Positions 10,952 through 22,285 of a stretch of DNA of 64,000 nt are shown piece after piece (the first letter of the stretch is position 1; the number at the start of each line of letters is the position of its first letter). The notes below the pieces were generated by a model. That model saw nothing but the letters and a program-made list of their open reading frames with translations. It searched no databases and had not been told where the DNA came from. Where the stretch lies: positions 475,417 through 539,416 of the forward strand of contig JAKUHH010000290.1 of assembly GCA_022701365.1 (NCBI GenBank), written 5' to 3'. This stretch comes from Mycocentrospora acerina (taxonomy: Eukaryota; Ascomycota; Dothideomycetes; Pleosporales). Made by a program: the position numbers and the translations under genes.

Positions 10952-13900
10952 GCTAAGATTAATAAGCTTCCTTCGCTGTAGTAGGTAATTGCCAAATTGC
11001 TAGAATGGGGTCGAGAATGGGGTCGAGAACGAAGGAATGGCGAACATGCGATCCTCTGCTCGATGTCTGCCCATCTTCATATCATTTCGAGCTGCCATAG
11101 CGTGGGCCGAGGGTCTTTGCGTCGGCCGGTGCTGGCAAAAATTCTTTTTCTGATGGGCTGATTACTCGCGGACTGCAAAGGGATTACTGCGAAGACGTTG
11201 GTCGACCGGCGGAAGATGCGCTCCCGCGCAGTTCACTAAACCCTGTTGAACCCCACTTATCAACCCTCAGAGCTCCACCTACCACCGTTAACGTTCATAT
11301 TGAAACTTCCCCCAATGCTAGACGTGTACTTCCTTTACCTGGCGCCTCTTGCGACTGTCCTGTAGCCTGGTAAACGATTTCCCTGACCTATATCCTTGGC
11401 ACAGCAGCCCAGAACCCCTTGTGGCTGCAGAAGCCATCGCTGAAAAGGTGCCGCCTAGGCTACAAAACCAAAAACTTTTGGATCCTGGTGAGAGTTGACT
11501 AAAGTCTAAATCAGGTACCATTCCCTCATCACTACCTGGCACGCATGTTGACTACTACGCCTTGAGCTGCGGCACGATGAATTTGGCAGCCCCAATACTC
11601 CGCGACCACTGACAACATCGACCACGTCTGCAGGTGAGCTCTTTTAGCGTTTCAACCGCATCCACATTTTCCCGAGTATTACATCCATTGGTACCTTGCC
11701 CTATGTGTCCGCTCCACTCATCGTACCATTCTCACGCCATCTGTCGCGTGGCTATGAGGTCAAAGACAAATAAATTCTCCGATCTTTCATTTCATCTCAC
11801 GAGCACCAAGCTGCTGACGTGCACAGACTAATTGGCACGTGTTCGTACGCAAACCTTCGATGTAGCCGAGATTGCTTGCCATGGGCGGGCCAAGACTTGC
11901 CGACATCCGAGCTATAATCAGAAAAAGCAGGCCAATAAGCTGCACAGGCGCCCCCAGAATTCATGACTCCCTCGTGGTACCCTTGCAGCATGAGATCTTC
12001 ATGACTGCTAAAGACTATCACAGTGATGAAACATCACACCCGCGGGGATGTTGTATCAGATGCGCCTTGTGCAACGGCAAAAGGATGTACCTTGGACGAA
12101 CTATAGCCACCCATAACACGAAAATCCTAACTGCTGTGGAGCACCAGGATACGTCACATAGTCGCCCATAGTATGGCCCCTGGTAGCCACAGCAATAGTG
12201 TACTAGAGTGTAGCGAAATATGAGTTCTGCACGCGGAAAACGTTCGTCACGTGCATATACAACCTGGCTTCATTTCTCGCGGAAACGGCACTCTCGCCGT
12301 TTAGAGACGCCAGTACTGGAGGAGGCAATGATGTTGACAAAAGCAATAGGTGCTTTCCCATTTGAGTGGTGTGTGCGGCGGGAAATTCGATTAACTCGTT
12401 TTTATGAAATATATGCACGGTCCTTGATACATTCTTTGACACATTCGCCGGAGCAACCGCTTATCCAGCAGAGCTTTCTAAGCCAAAAATAGTAACACGT
12501 GTCCTTAGTGATCAGATTTTCGATTTGATTATATGGTCGCCTTTCTCTGTTTCGAAACCCATTCTCTGGAAAGAAGACTTTGATGCTACTGTGCACCGTA
12601 ATTTTTTACAGTCTTTGAACATGCACCCTATTACCTGAATTCTTTCTGGTTCAAAGAGCCGATTTTTTTGTCAATCCGCTTACGCTAGTGGCAGGTGTAT
12701 TTGATTAGGATTTTACGCAAGTACAGCAGAATTAGTCCGAACTCATGCTATTGAGGTAATTTAACAGCTTCAGCATCAACCTTTTTATATTACTCAACCA
12801 GAAGGAATTCTCTTCTACTTAATCCTTTCATCAGCAGAATCAAAAAAAATTAAGCACAGGAAAGCCACGGAAAGAAATACTACATTAAGGAATGTGCCGA
12901 TCGTCTCCCACCTATAGCTCTTGTCAGAATGAAGAAAATATTTATCGCCTTTACTGATGTCTCTTCAAGCAAACACTTGTTGAACAAAGCAGACCTTGAT
13001 CTCTTTGATGAAACTAAGCTCTATGAGTCAGATATGGGTGATGATATCTGACCCAGAGCCAACTATACTGTGTTTTATTTCAACGATTGGTGTTTTGATA
13101 AAATGAATTTATTTGAAGAAAATAACTTTGTAAAAACGTTACTCATTGCTCAGTTAAAAGTGAGGTTAGTATCAAAACTGCCGATAACTTCGAGTCCAAA
13201 AATTTCAGCATGAGTGAATTTAAAAAAGGCTTTAAAATTTGAAGTCTCAGTGTCACAAGCGGTATGTTGGCCAGAGTGTAAGTTCTGACGGACTTAGTAC
13301 GGCGCTGGGAAGGATTTGAGACAGCAATAGCTACTCATAGTATACTTGCCTTGAGCTGGACTACATATGTGCAAAAAATAGAAGCAGTGCTCGTAAATTA
13401 GTATGGAAGCAACAACAACAATATATAACAATATACACGAGAAGCCGCTGTTCTGAGGTAAGATGAGCAGCCACGAATTGCATAAATTTTGTAATTCCCA
13501 AAATAGTAGTGTTTTCGAAAAGTCAAGCTTACAAATTTGTAGTTTTCATCCTAAGTTCTCAATTATGCTCATATACTACATCCTAAGACATCGCGTGTTT
13601 GCTCGGTCTAATATCTCGGTCATGTATCACCTTCCTTTCGACCACAACGGGCGCTAATGTACGTTTAGACGCGACACGCGCTGATGAGCAGCGACAAGGT
13701 TGTGGTAGCGTCACGCTAACTATTGCCTTCTAGCCTGGCCGATCCCGTCTCCCTTGCTAAACACTTTCCTATCTTAGGCTAAGCGGAAAATAACTGACAC
13801 GTGACTTGTTCAAATCTTGCGGTGTGTATGGAGGTTTTCCTCCACTTACAAGATGTTGTCGCGTATTGCTTTCTAGGAGAACGACAGAAGCTAAAAAGTT

Positions 13901-13984
13901 TTGGGATTTTTCAGGCAAAATTTATATCTACAGCCCAATCCAAAAACAAAAAAAAAATCATTTTTGCAAGACCTGTTTCAGCTC
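10952..13984. other. Gene-poor stretch, 3.0 kb
   Basis: No gene could be supported on either strand. Frames of 60-100 codons at 11872-12171, 12203-12442 and 12220-12492 overlap each other on opposite strands and look like chance. From about 12600 to 13500 the sequence becomes AT-rich. A 12-bp unit (agaatggggtcg) is repeated twice at 11002-11025. Confidence 0.5.
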
Positions 13985-14988
13985 CTAATTCAACACAGCA
14001 GCAGTTAGGTTTTTATAGTTTTTTTCCGTATTCCATGTCCTCCACTCCCCAGCATTGACGGCCTCGTATTTCTTCACCTCTCCCTCCTCCTTCACCACAG
14101 GATCAATCAGTGCCTCCGGGTCTGGGTGAATGAAAAAAGGAATCGAGTATCTACTGGGCAGTACATCTCCGGAAACTTTCGGACTCATAACCCTATGCAA
14201 TGTGCTGCGGCAACGATCATTGGTGAGCCGTTGCATCAGATCGGCAATATTAATGAGCACCGTGCCTGGAACTGGCAGGGCGGCCTTGAAATCGCCTGTG
14301 TGGAACGGATCAACCTCCAGGCCGCCGACATTATCCTGGAAGAGTAGTGTGCAAAGCCCAAAGTCAGTATGAGGGTAAATGCGGGCGTGGCCTTCTTGCT
14401 CAAGAACTTTCTTCTCAATAGACGGGTAGTGAATAAGTCGAAGCTGTGGATCTGCTAGCCTGGTGATATTGTTGAAGAAATTATCGCCAAGATCCATGGC
14501 TATAGCGAGACACTTTAGCACATTGAGACCCAGGAATAAGCACTGCGCGTAGAACTCATCTAGCGTCTGACGGAATCTGGGAAGATCTGAGTCGGTGGGA
14601 CATGATGGATTTGCGAAGCGGCGATGCTCATAACTTTCTTTATGATCGATACCGCCATTGACTTCATCGCCGTCGCCAGTATAACCTTGGTTAAGTTTTG
14701 CATCTTGGAGGCGCCAGGTATACTTTTGCTGTAATGGGAGGTCAAAGAAGGATTTTGCCTGACAGGTATCAAAAGAGATCTCTGAGGGTTGGTACATTGT
14801 AGGATTCAACGTACGAGCCCGAAGATTTCATCCACTCGCTCTTGCGGAATGCCATGGTCTTTCAGGTATACCCACCCAACAGTTGAAAAGGCGTCGTAAA
14901 GGTTTTTAGCCACGACGCGTTTATCTGCATCGTCACCATTGATAAATCTATCAAAAGACACAATCGAAATCTTTGCAGCCTTGGTCAT
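13985..14988 (-). CDS. 2-oxoglutarate/Fe(II)-dependent dioxygenase, isopenicillin N synthase-like, 2 exons
   Basis: Predicted non-haem iron oxygenase of 315 residues, from exons 14988-14815 and 14758-13985 (56-bp intron, phase 0). The N-terminal DIOX_N-type region contains GWVYLKDHGIP, and the C-terminal jelly roll carries the iron ligands His188 and Asp190 (IYPHTDFG) and His246 (RSTLHRV), with the 2-oxoglutarate-binding Arg261 and Ser263 in SRYSIPFF. All key residues are present and the length is normal for the family. These enzymes catalyse hydroxylation, desaturation or ring closure in secondary metabolism; the substrate cannot be read from the sequence. It stands alone between two gaps of 1 kb or more. 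Confidence 0.92.
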
Positions 14989-16016
14989 ATTTTACTATTG
15001 ATCAAACAAATGTTTGGGTAATCCGAGGTATGGATACTTTCCAGGAGTGGACGATGATAATTTTTTTGTGCTCTGCTTGGCGGCCATTTTTTAGTCATGC
15101 GCGTCATTTTGGTTTGAGGGTGGAGTGAGTGGATCTAGACCGCTCTATTTTCGCTGATCTAAAGAGCGTCCGAACCTGGTGGCCTTTGGCTAATAGTTTG
15201 TGAGTTACATTTATTACCACTTAACTTTCAAACCTATGCATTGTCCGGAATGATACAATCAATACAGAAATATAGGTACGCACATTAAAACAAAATCTGC
15301 AAGGGCAGATTACAGCAGTGGTAATGATGATTCTGCGGGTTCCCAACCCGCCTGCTTTCCCAGCTATAGTTGGGTTTATTTAAGTCTATGTATTAGTAGA
15401 GCTTCTCAATGTTCAGATGTTTAAATTCAAATTTAGCACAGCAACATACTAGCACTAACGTAAAGCTCAATGAAGCTAAATATGTAGAGCGAGATTGTAT
15501 CCAGCCATACCATCTCTACAAGCACGATGAAAGAGCATTTGGTGTCTTAACTATTTAAAAAAAGGCCTTCCAGAGGAGAATGACCAATTCGCACTGCCTT
15601 AGTAAAAGACTCACTTCGACGGACAGACTTAGCCGAATCAAATTCTTGAGTAAGGGTTCTCTGACTTTCCTCTTCCCATCATGTCACAACAGCACCTCCA
15701 AATACAACGTGAATAATGCAAATAGTCTCCCCTAAATATAGATGTCTTGGTGGCGGGGTTTCTAGAGTTCTGGCCGCATTCGAAAGCATGTTTTGAAACA
15801 TGGTAAAGACCACGCAGAGGTTGACCCCTTGCTTTGGTCCGCTTTGTTTATGTCCGTAGATCCCACTTCTTACGGCCGCTTTATTTCTTCATTTCGTAGA
15901 AGCCAACTGCATAAGAGAGGTAAGGCCTGTTCTTGCAATATCTCGGATCGCAATATATTCATACCTGTCCACGAGATCTAGTCCTTTCCTGATTTGCACG
16001 ATTATATAACCAAGAT
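14989..16016. other. Intergenic region, divergent promoters
   Basis: About 1.0 kb between the divergently read dioxygenase gene and the membrane-protein gene. I see no coding frame with family features and no RNA gene. A GC-rich hairpin (gcgggttcccaacccgc, about 15337-15353) was checked and is not part of a tRNA. Confidence 0.5.
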
Positions 16017-17061
16017 ATGTCTGCTGCGAGACAGATCGTTGGTTGTCCAAACGGAGGGGTGTTTTACAGCTGTGGTAGCAGGTTTCGCGGATGCTGCATG
16101 GTAGATCCATGTGCACCGAACAACAGCTGTCCCAGGGACAAGGAACGTACACCTACAGAACGTGAGTATAATCATCCCACTATAAAAGAACCCCAAAATT
16201 TGAAAATAGGAAAGAATATATCCATACTATAGATCGCATTTTCCCCATCCTAGTCGAAACTTGGTAGAAAGAGATTGAACTTCTAGTTTTAATATATTAC
16301 AGCTCATAGCGGAGTCACTTCATCATCAACAATCAACAATTCTTCAAGCTTTTCGCAAAATCGCACTTCTCGAGTTTTGGAAACCTCGTCGGCACCGTCA
16401 AGGTCGGCATCACTTTCAACCCGTACAGCGATATCAACAGTGCCACCACAGTTTCAAATGACGATTATAAAAACAGTAACAACAATAGGACATATGGAAC
16501 ATATGACAACAACCCATAAAGCATCAGACACATCTGAACCATCAGCCAACATAACAGAGGGGACTAAGCCGACTCAAGCCAGCAGTTCAATCCTTATCGT
16601 AGCAATTGTTGCACCGGTGTTAGGTACAGCGGCTCTTTTAGCTATAATAATAGTGATGTTTTTTAGATGTCGAAGAAGAAGACGCAACAAGGTTTGCTTG
16701 GCTTCACTTTCTCCATCGATGAATGTTCATAGAGATATGTACGGACAACTCTCCGGTAAGTTCTACAATGGAACATCTTAGTTTTAACGATAAATGTTTT
16801 TACTCACGGATATTAGAAGAAGATCATACAAAATCCAAAGAAAGGAATCAGTCTGGTAAAGGATTCATGGTAGTCAATCAAGCATACCCGCAGCAACTTG
16901 ATGGCATAGAAATTGCACCGAAAGCTGAGTTGGGCGAAACTTTATCACGACACATGTCAGAGCTCCCAACCAATCCTCCGACTAGAGCTCATTTTTCGAT
17001 AACGGAGAGTCAAAACTTAAATCAAAATCATCTGCTGCACGGATATGAAACAACATACTGA
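16017..17061 (+). CDS. Cysteine-rich single-pass membrane protein, 3 exons
   Basis: Exons 16017-16161, 16303-16755 and 16817-17061 give a 280-residue protein with all junctions in frame. Residues 1-45 contain a compact Cys cluster (motifs CPNGG, YSCGSRFRGCCMVDPC and CPRDK) typical of small ectodomains in fungal surface proteins. A Ser/Thr-rich stalk of about 110 residues follows, then one membrane helix (SSILIVAIVAPVLGTAALLA onward) and a stop-transfer run of Arg. The cytoplasmic tail of about 110 residues is polar. The layout resembles fungal cell-wall sensors, but no WSC domain is present and there is no obvious cleavable signal peptide at the chosen start, so surface orientation is inferred. 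Function unknown. Confidence 0.72.
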
Positions 17062-17530
17062 AGGGCGTTGCAAGCATGAAAGAACATCAAAGAAGCATTG
17101 TTTTGCCTTCTTGAGTTTGAGCATGATTTCTAGACACTTATTATTACAAAGAAGTCTTTCAGATGTTGATAGCTGAAAAACAATTCTCAGAAGCAGATAT
17201 TGAAAAGATAGGAGATCTTCTTACAGATACCTAACACGTGACCTTTTTAGTTGCGCTCAAAGGTGTAGCGCAAATAAGGGCGCGACCTACTCAAACTCTG
17301 AATAGCCATACCCCAGCTATAATCATAGACACCTAGCTTTCTCCTAAGACAACTTCCTCTTGAACACGATTCTTGTCTTGACGCTGCCTGGATAGTTTTG
17401 AAAACACCTGCCCCGCTGACGTCATATTTGAGAAGCTGCGATCTCTCACCCTCCAGTTTCCTTGCACTTATCAGCAAATCCTTCACAACACCGCCCATTC
17501 GCGTAGATTGACCAAATCAATTTTCGCAAT
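17062..17530. other. Intergenic region before the LanC-like gene
   Basis: About 470 bases with no supported gene; it should hold the 3' end of the membrane-protein transcript and the promoter of the LanC-like gene. An 83-codon minus-strand frame here has no recognisable features. Confidence 0.5.
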
Positions 17531-18685
17531 ATGTCTGAAGGAACCGCAGTACCTGTAGCGCAGCCGGAGTCATCGATTCCCCGCTATTTCCGCAACGACG
17601 CCCCGCTGGCACAGAGAGATCCTCACAAACAATTACTAGCGTCCCTTGATCGACTGATCAACAAGTATCCGCCGCATCACATACCTCCTGGAGGTGGCTT
17701 GTACTATGGACCTATCTCCATTGCTTACCTCCTCTACTCTCTACACAATCTATATCCCGACCTACAATTAGAAGACTATCCTTTGAATACATGGTCGGCA
17801 GCATATCTCGAGCAGGCACAAGCCAATATTAAGAAGTTTCCGTCACCCTCTCCGAGCAAATGTGGGGTTTCGAATGACATTATGTCGCTTCTTGCTCTCT
17901 ATGCTGTGACGGCGAAGGACCCAGATACAGTTAGAGAGCTTTGTGATCATGCCGCTGTTATGCTTGAGCCAGAAACCTCGAACGAGTGGCTGTATGGTCG
18001 CGCTGGTTACTTGTATCTTTTACGTTTCGTCCGAGGAGCTTTTTCCGACAACGAAGAGATATCAGAACTTATTGAAGATACGGCCGACGAAGTGATTGAA
18101 AACATCATGTCAAGTCCTCGTCCTTGGAAATGGCATGGTAAAACGTATGTCGGAGCGGTTCATGGTGCAATTGGAATCATCATGCAGATTGTGCTCACTG
18201 ATCCTTCCTGGGCGCCAAAGCTCGAGGCTGAATTGGGAGCTCTTCTCAGTTACCAATACGACAGTGGAAACTTTCCCTCGTCACTTCCGCCGGGACGCGA
18301 CCGACTTGTGCAATTCTGTCACGGCGCATCAGGTGTTGTTGGTTCACTTCTTCCAATTCGAAAATATTTTCCTGGTCTCCATGGACGTATTGATAGAGTC
18401 ATTGCGAAGGCCAGAGAATGCATATGGGAAAGGGGTCTTCTGACGAAAGAGCCTTGCTTGTGTCACGGTATCACCGGCAATGCGCTCGCTTTGGAAGGGA
18501 ATCAGTTCGAACATTTTATGACCTACACAACGGGTCACGAGATCAAATCCATGGAAAAGGATGGCATGCTCGAAAAATCGGATGACCCTTCAGCATTATG
18601 GTGTGGGGAGGCTGGACGTGCTTGGGCTTGGGCAATCGCTGACAAAGGACTGGAGAAAAGATATCTTGGCTATAACGACATCTAG
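17531..18685 (+). CDS. LanC-like protein, intronless
   Basis: A 384-residue alpha-toroid protein of the LanC/LanCL family. Six to seven repeats of the GxxG type are visible, for example YGRAGYL, VHGAIGI, CHGASGV, CHGITGN and CGEAGRAW. The zinc ligands of the family are all present: Cys263 (QFCHGASG), then Cys311 and His312 (CLCHGITG). Bacterial LanC closes thioether rings in lanthipeptides; animal LanCL proteins add glutathione to dehydroamino-acid residues. The fungal members have no fixed role that I know. The intact metal site suggests an active thiol-addition enzyme. No LanB or LanM partner is visible in the window. It lies between the Cys-rich membrane protein and the tyrosinase, all on the plus strand. 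Confidence 0.93.
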   Translation: MSEGTAVPVAQPESSIPRYFRNDAPLAQRDPHKQLLASLDRLINKYPPHHIPPGGGLYYGPISIAYLLYSLHNLYPDLQLEDYPLNTWSAAYLEQAQANIKKFPSPSPSKCGVSNDIMSLLALYAVTAKDPDTVRELCDHAAVMLEPETSNEWLYGRAGYLYLLRFVRGAFSDNEEISELIEDTADEVIENIMSSPRPWKWHGKTYVGAVHGAIGIIMQIVLTDPSWAPKLEAELGALLSYQYDSGNFPSSLPPGRDRLVQFCHGASGVVGSLLPIRKYFPGLHGRIDRVIAKARECIWERGLLTKEPCLCHGITGNALALEGNQFEHFMTYTTGHEIKSMEKDGMLEKSDDPSALWCGEAGRAWAWAIADKGLEKRYLGYNDI

Positions 18686-19929
18686 AGCGATAAAGGAATT
18701 AGAGCGATTGAATTATTTCTCAAAGTTCGTAAGGTATATGACAATGCGAATGTTACGAATCATGACTTGACGAGGCGGGAATCATGTCGGATGGCTTTCT
18801 GGGTTGAACGAGCGTACAGATTTATCATGCTGGCTTGTTGCACAGTTCTGAGTGACTATATTAATTGGTTCCTTTTCCAATTCTTCTGCAACATGAGACT
18901 CTTATCGTCGGAGCATTAGGTTACATCTACATACTTTCATACTAGTCGCTGTCAGTTGTTTTCATATTTGCTTGTGACAAAGATATGCGTGAAGAGGCTC
19001 AACACATCGAGCCTATCTCTTCACGCGCTGTACAATGCTACTAACGAGAAGTTGCACTTTTTGGATTGCCTTTTCGGCTCCCAGCGTGTGTGGTTAACCT
19101 TTAAAACTCCCCAAGACGTTTCTAATGCAGGGGCAAGGGTTCATGTGACCAAATAATTTCTTTTTCGGCAGAGTACTCCTCCCGTTTTTGTTGGGCGCAG
19201 GTACTGTACGGCCGGCTGCATACGCCACGGTTTCGTGAGAGTAGCGTATGGAAAATTCTTGTTTGTTCATAAAAAAACTCATCGTCGCTGAGGGAAGGAG
19301 ATAGAAAACTAATGTCTGATGGAGAAATAAATCGCTCAATGTTATTACGTCTCATCTTAGGGCTCTTCACTAATGCTTCTCCGTATGTATTAAACAGTTT
19401 CCCATTTGCGAGTCATCAATGGTAAAACTTTAGTATCGATATGGTCTGACAGCTCCGCTCGTTCATGATTAAGCTCAAATGCTTCCATAGTGCATAGGTA
19501 AAAGACTAGCCCGTCGTTCCCACATCATCATGTTTCAATATAAAGCTACTTAGCAATCTCGTTTTGTTTCACCCCTTGTCGAAAGTTGAAAGGTACGTCA
19601 TTTGATGTTCCGCTGTATCAGCACCGTATTCAAACAAAGCCCCGTATCCGTACCGAACATAACTTACTAGTGGCGCCATACACTGTTTGCTTATCGAATC
19701 GTGGGGTTTTTTTCTCTTGCTAGTCTGGAGACTGTCAGTGGTTCTACCCTTTTGGGTTCAGAATCCGACAGCACAAATTGGGTACGTTCCCCACTATACC
19801 ACTCCGCTCGTCGTCCTGGTTACCATTTAATCTCATGATTTCAACCTACACCCTGCACCCATCCACACATACGTTTCGGACAGCGCCCTCTCTCGCCAGC
19901 TCTGACATACTCAAATTGCGTTATTCGCC
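18686..19929. other. Intergenic stretch upstream of tyrosinase
   Basis: About 1.2 kb without a supported gene. Overlapping short frames at 18956-19370 on both strands have no domain features. The tyrosinase promoter is expected in its right-hand part. Confidence 0.5.
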
Positions 19930-22103
19930 ATGCGAGACTCGTGGGTTATTCGATGCGTGATATGGGGGGGCTTCGCTTCGTTAGCCACAAGTACGCCTAT
20001 TAATACACATCAATCACTTCACAGCAGACAAGCTGGTGCGGGTGGCATAGTTTCAGGCATCGCTTGGAGAGATAAAAACGGTAACAGGCTTTGGATCCTT
20101 TTCTAGTGTTTGACGGAACTAACGAATTTGTGAGGCCATGTTCCCATTCGTCGTGAGATACACGATCTAAAAGACAACTACCCCGACCAATGGAACCTTT
20201 ATTTGCTTGGACTAATTTCACTTCAAAAAACTGACCAGAGCGATCCAGTTTCTTTTTACGGCATTGCTGGTAGGTAGTGTGTTCAAGAGACAGGACAAGT
20301 GGGATTAACAATGCCCACTAGGCATTCACGGCAAACCGTTCAAAGTATGGCAAAATGCACCAGGATTATCGCACAAGGTTGGCACGGCCGGCTATTGTCC
20401 CCACGGGAATGCGTTGTTTTTTGGATGGCATCGCCCATACCTTGCTCTGTTTGAGGCGAGTTTTGTTCATCCATACTAACTCTCCCATCAATATGCTAAG
20501 ACTCACGCAGCAAACACTCTATGAACATATCCAGAAGATTGCTTCAAGCGCTTCTGCAAACCAAACTGAACGCTATCGTTCTTCTGCCGCCTCGTTTCGA
20601 ATTCCGTATTGGGACTGGGGACTTGGAGAAAAAGGTGGACCTGTTCCAGATGTTTTCATGACGCCTACCATCACAGTGACCGATGTAGATGGCACTAAAA
20701 AATCTATTAAGAACCCTTTGTATTCTTATGCATTCAACCCTCTTGTACCAGGGGATTTTGACTCAAAGGTAAGAAAACGGGTTAATTGAGCTCCTCAGTC
20801 GTGGCTAACAGACACGTGCAGTGGGCATATATGAATGAAACCTCTCGATGGCCAGAAAAGGAAGACGACCCCTACGCACCGTCGCGGAACAACATGTTCG
20901 CAGACGATTTTATCAGTTTACAACGCATCTATGTTGACGGCCTCGAGAAAGTTTTTAGACAGCAAGACTTCAACTCTTTTGGGCAACAGCTTGAAGAAGT
21001 CCATGGATGGATCCACGGAACCGTCGGCGGCGGCTACTACGCGGGAAAGGGAGGCCGGGGTCACATGTGGCCGTTGGATTATTCGTCCTACGAGCCGTTG
21101 TTCTGGCTGCATCACGCGTACGCCATAGATTCCCGTTCCTATTGACGTAAACTGACGCGCAAGCAGAAACGTTGACCGCCTCTTCGCCCTCTACCAAGCA
21201 CAATACCCCGACCGCTATATCACGTCTCGCAATGTCTTCAACAGCGGTAATGTATTCATCGAAGATGGCTCCATTGTTGACGGCAACACGCCTCTCCTCC
21301 CCTTCCGCAAGGATACAACCGCCTTTTGGACAACAAACGATATCCGCGACACTGCCGTATTCGGCTACGCGTATCCCGAAACACAGTCATGGAATTACTC
21401 GTCTGGGTCTGAATTCCAAGCCGCTGTCTCAGCGACAGTATCCCAGCTCTATGGCGGAAGCATGAAGGATAGGCTTACGGGTCAGATTGAGAAAGCGGGA
21501 GCAGGAGCGGGAGCGCGTCTCGGATCTGGAAGTAAGAACAACACTTTTACAGATTGGACAATCACTACCAAGGCTTCCGCACTCGATCTTCCAGCAACGT
21601 TTGTTGCAAAGTTTTTCCTGGCAGGGGATGGTGGGACAGATCCGGGGATTGATGTGGGGATGTGGTCGATTCTCATGCCCTTGCAACATAACAAGGAGAG
21701 GCGAATGATGCGCCAAGTAGAGAAGAAAGTAAAACGTGCAGATTCGCTTGAGAAGACATTGATGGGTAGTGTCAGCTTGACGGCAAGTCTGCTGGATAGG
21801 GTTGATGCGGGGAGTTTGGGGAGTTTGGAGCCGGCAGATGTGGTGCCGTTCCTAAAAGAGAAGTTGACTTGGAAGGTATATTCGGTAGGTTTCTCCCAAT
21901 GCCTCGCCAAGTACATTGTTGACTGACATACTCAGGGGGAGGGAACCTTGATTCCGCAGTCGGAGCTTGATGCGATCGCTGTGCAGGTCGTCAGTACCAG
22001 CGCGTATCTTTCGAGCAATTCCGATCTGCCTGTAGAGTATGGGAATACTGTCACACCATATCCTGAGGCCACTTCAGGGAAGCGCGGGAGTGGCATGGCT
22101 TAG
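19930..22103 (+). CDS. Tyrosinase (polyphenol oxidase), 7 exons
   Basis: Type-3 copper enzyme that oxidises phenols to quinones, as in melanin formation. Exons 19930-20080, 20135-20269, 20322-20455, 20511-20768, 20822-21117, 21167-21884 and 21936-22103 give about 619 residues. The N-terminus may be a signal peptide or anchor (hydrophobic up to about residue 20). The CuA site has His98 (GIHG), His123 and His132 (WHRPYLALFE); Cys121 sits two residues before His123, the thioether cysteine of the family. The CuB site has His287 and His291 (VHGWIHG) and the His pair 323-324 (FWLHHANVDRL). The core motif FRIPYWDW is present, and a long C-terminal domain follows, as in the latent proenzyme. Exon 3 to 4 needs a GC-AG intron and intron 1 ends in GAG. 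The methyltransferase downstream converges on it. Confidence 0.93.
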
Positions 22104-22285
22104 GATTAAGTGCGGGTGTGCACAGTCGCATTCACTCTAATACGATGTTTTTTTTTCACACTCGCAACGCATTGAGATATGACGCAGTAATTATGAGCGA
22201 CGATCCAATATCTATGAATGCAATCACAACATCTAAAAGAAGTACTGTTCATCGCCATCCAAGTGTTACCGTGTACATTTACATT

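Noticed and set aside
15337..15353. Hairpin gcgggttcccaacccgc as a tRNA or terminator
   Set aside because: No cloverleaf around it, and rho-independent terminators do not apply to a fungal nuclear gene.
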